Part shown: piece by piece, positions 62,848 through 64,000 of the stretch
How positions within the stretch are numbered: the first letter of the stretch is position 1
How the letters are laid out: every line of letters starts with the position of its first letter
NCBI GenBank assembly: GCA_049194865.1
Contig: JBLZWL010000083.1
Span: 55,633 to 119,632 of the forward strand
Direction of reading: 5' to 3'
Origin: Myxococcus terminator_A
Lineage (GTDB): Bacteria; Myxococcota; Myxococcia; Myxococcales; Myxococcaceae
Length of the DNA: 64,000 bases
Notes under the pieces: generated by a model
The model's input: the letters and a program-made list of their open reading frames with translations, nothing else
Database searches by the model: none
Told to the model about the DNA's origin: nothing
Made by a program: the position numbers and the translations under genes

Positions 62848-64000
62848 TCACGCCATGGCGAGCCGTGAGGTGATGAAGCTGTCGCGGAAGTGGCGCACAG
62901 GCCGAGAGTGACTGCGCGTAGGTTTCAGTCGCCCTTCGGGCCGAGGGGGGAAACGCCGCGTGCGTTCCGCCACGAGGAAGGCGTAGCAACATAGCACGCA
63001 GGAGACATGGTGATGCCAGCCGGGGAAACGGCGGCCTTCGTAATGGTCCAGGCCCAGTTCCCCCTTGAGGTCTTCGTAGACGCGTTCGGTTCTCCATCGC
63101 TCCATCACCAGAAGGATGAGCTGCTTCTTCGTCCGGCCCTCTGGCAGGGAGATCAGGAAGTAATTGGCGGGCTCGGGCTCACCGTCGCGCCACTCAATGA
63201 TCAACCCCAGGGGCTCCTGCTCTCGCAGGGGGACGCCCGTGGCGACGACGCGGCGCAGGGCAAAGCTTGCCGACAAGGCTTCTTTCGTATCCGGGCGCCG
63301 GGTGCACCACCGGAAGCCGCCTCGTTCATGAAGACGCAGGGCCAGGTCCGAAACGCTTTGCGCGTCCTTTTGGGGGCGGCCCTTCGCATTCAAGAGGGAG
63401 GCGCTCGTCTGTGGGGCCACTGCCACCGCGTAATGCAAGCCCAGCTGTTGCCGCGCACGCTTTTTGATGGTTCCACGGCGTTCCACGGACCGGCTCGTTG
63501 ATGGGCACTTCCAGCAAGCGCGCGAAACCACTGGAGTCCATCACGAACGTGCTCGGACGGGTGTCACCGCCGATGATGGCCTCTTCTTGAGGCGATTCCC
63601 CTTGGGGAATCGACGGTTGCAGCTTGAGCCGGAGCACGAGGCGGCTCAAGGCTGCCCGGAGGGCACCGCCGCCAGGCGGCCGTAGGGCCTTGAACCGACT
63701 CGGGATTCCGGCGTCCATCATCCAGCCGGCTCACCCGTCCATCAACAAGCGTGCTCGGCAACACCAGCGAGCGAAGGCGCGCACGAAAGTCGCTGGAGCT
63801 GCCATAGGCGGTGTCCGCCAGGAGGACGCCCGGAGCCACCCCGTCCGCCACGGCCCGCTCAATCATTCGCAGCGTCAGTTGGGACTTCGTCTCGAAGGCA
63901 ACCTCGGCGGGAATGCGGGCGTCGCGGCGACACGCCTCGTCGCTGGCCCAGCACTCGGGGAGGTACAACTCGAAGTCGACGGGCAGGTGCTCGGTGCGGG
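62848..64000 (-). pseudogene. IS701-like DDE transposase, interrupted by a MITE-like insertion (5' end outside window)
   Basis: Two transposase parts are on the minus strand. The N-terminal part (64000 to about 63764) reads VDFELYLPECW, then VLLADTAYGSSSDFRARLRSL with the second catalytic Asp. The C-terminal part (about 63445 to 62848) reads GLHYAVAVAPQT, then the Glu region RVYEDLKGELGLDHYEGR. They are separated by 318 bp plus a 5-bp duplication, after which the frame is lost. Without the insert the protein reads RLRSLGLHYAVAV without a break. The gene is therefore inactive unless the insert leaves precisely. The start lies beyond the right edge. Confidence 0.88.
63446..63763. mobile_element. 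MITE-like non-autonomous element, 318 bp, inside the IS701-like transposase
   Basis: The ends are 25-bp inverted repeats with two mismatches (63446-63470 begins TGTTGCCGCGCACGC; 63739-63763 is its inverted partner). A 5-bp duplication CCAGC flanks it (63441-63445, 63764-63768). The interior has no convincing gene but contains a perfect 20-base hairpin, CGATTCCCC-TT-GGGGAATCG (63593-63612). Short minus-strand frames cross it (for example 63326-63721), yet they run through both ends and are not credible genes. Size, repeats and lack of a transposase fit a MITE or a deleted IS. Confidence 0.85.

Noticed and set aside
63326..63721. Short minus-strand frame inside the MITE-like element as a gene
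   Set aside because: It runs out of the element into transposase DNA in the wrong frame and has no family match or ribosome site.

Overview
High-GC DNA with GC-rich third positions, mixed ATG/GTG/TTG starts, many lipoproteins, a large hybrid sensor kinase and a complete aib/mvaS operon points to a myxobacterium of the Myxococcus/Corallococcus/Pyxidicoccus type. This is inference from gene content; no rRNA or tRNA gene was seen.

Region 1 (1-28.6 kb) is part of a natural-product cluster that continues past the left edge. It holds the end of a condensation/acyltransferase-like protein, a free-standing malonyl-CoA acyltransferase, and two giant NRPS genes on the minus strand. NRPS-A (23433 to 12556) reads C*-A-MT-PCP / C-A-PCP / C-A-PCP. 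NRPS-B (12510 to 1576) reads C-A-PCP / C-A-PCP / C-A-PCP-E. Four A domains carry one pocket code read by eye as DAFFLGVTF (Ile/Val-like). The last one reads DLTKVGHIG (Asp) and is followed by an epimerase. Divergent from NRPS-A lie a SyrP-like non-haem iron dioxygenase, an MFS exporter and a DUF5916-type outer-membrane protein. Together they suggest a hydrophobic peptide with an N-methylated unknown residue, about four Ile/Val and a D-configured, probably beta-hydroxylated Asp. No thioesterase is present, so the pathway is incomplete here. The A-PCP part occurs as near-identical DNA cassettes of unusual purine-rich composition.

Region 2 (28.6-47.4 kb) is mixed accessory and housekeeping DNA: a lipoprotein with an Asp tail, a Sir2 deacylase, LysR/MFS and LysR/GST divergent pairs, oxidoreductases, a di-haem lipoprotein, a 901-bp IS5-family element with a split transposase, small secreted proteins, a WD40 lipoprotein with about 14 blades, and an AAA-like protein without a recognisable Walker A.

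Region 3 (47.6-53.1 kb) is a signalling operon: a CHASE3-GAF-kinase with three receiver domains, a CheR methyltransferase and a receiver-kinase protein.

Region 4 (53.1-62.7 kb) has an aldo/keto reductase, an amidohydrolase and the operon aibR-aibA-aibB-aibC-mvaS for the alternative (HMG-CoA-derived) route to isovaleryl-CoA, with a perfect operator palindrome over its promoter. A secreted protein with dockerin-like calcium loops and a ribokinase follow.

Region 5 (62.7 kb to the edge) is an IS701-like transposase gene inactivated by a 318-bp MITE-like element with 25-bp inverted repeats and a 5-bp target duplication. Removing the element and one duplicate restores the transposase frame exactly.
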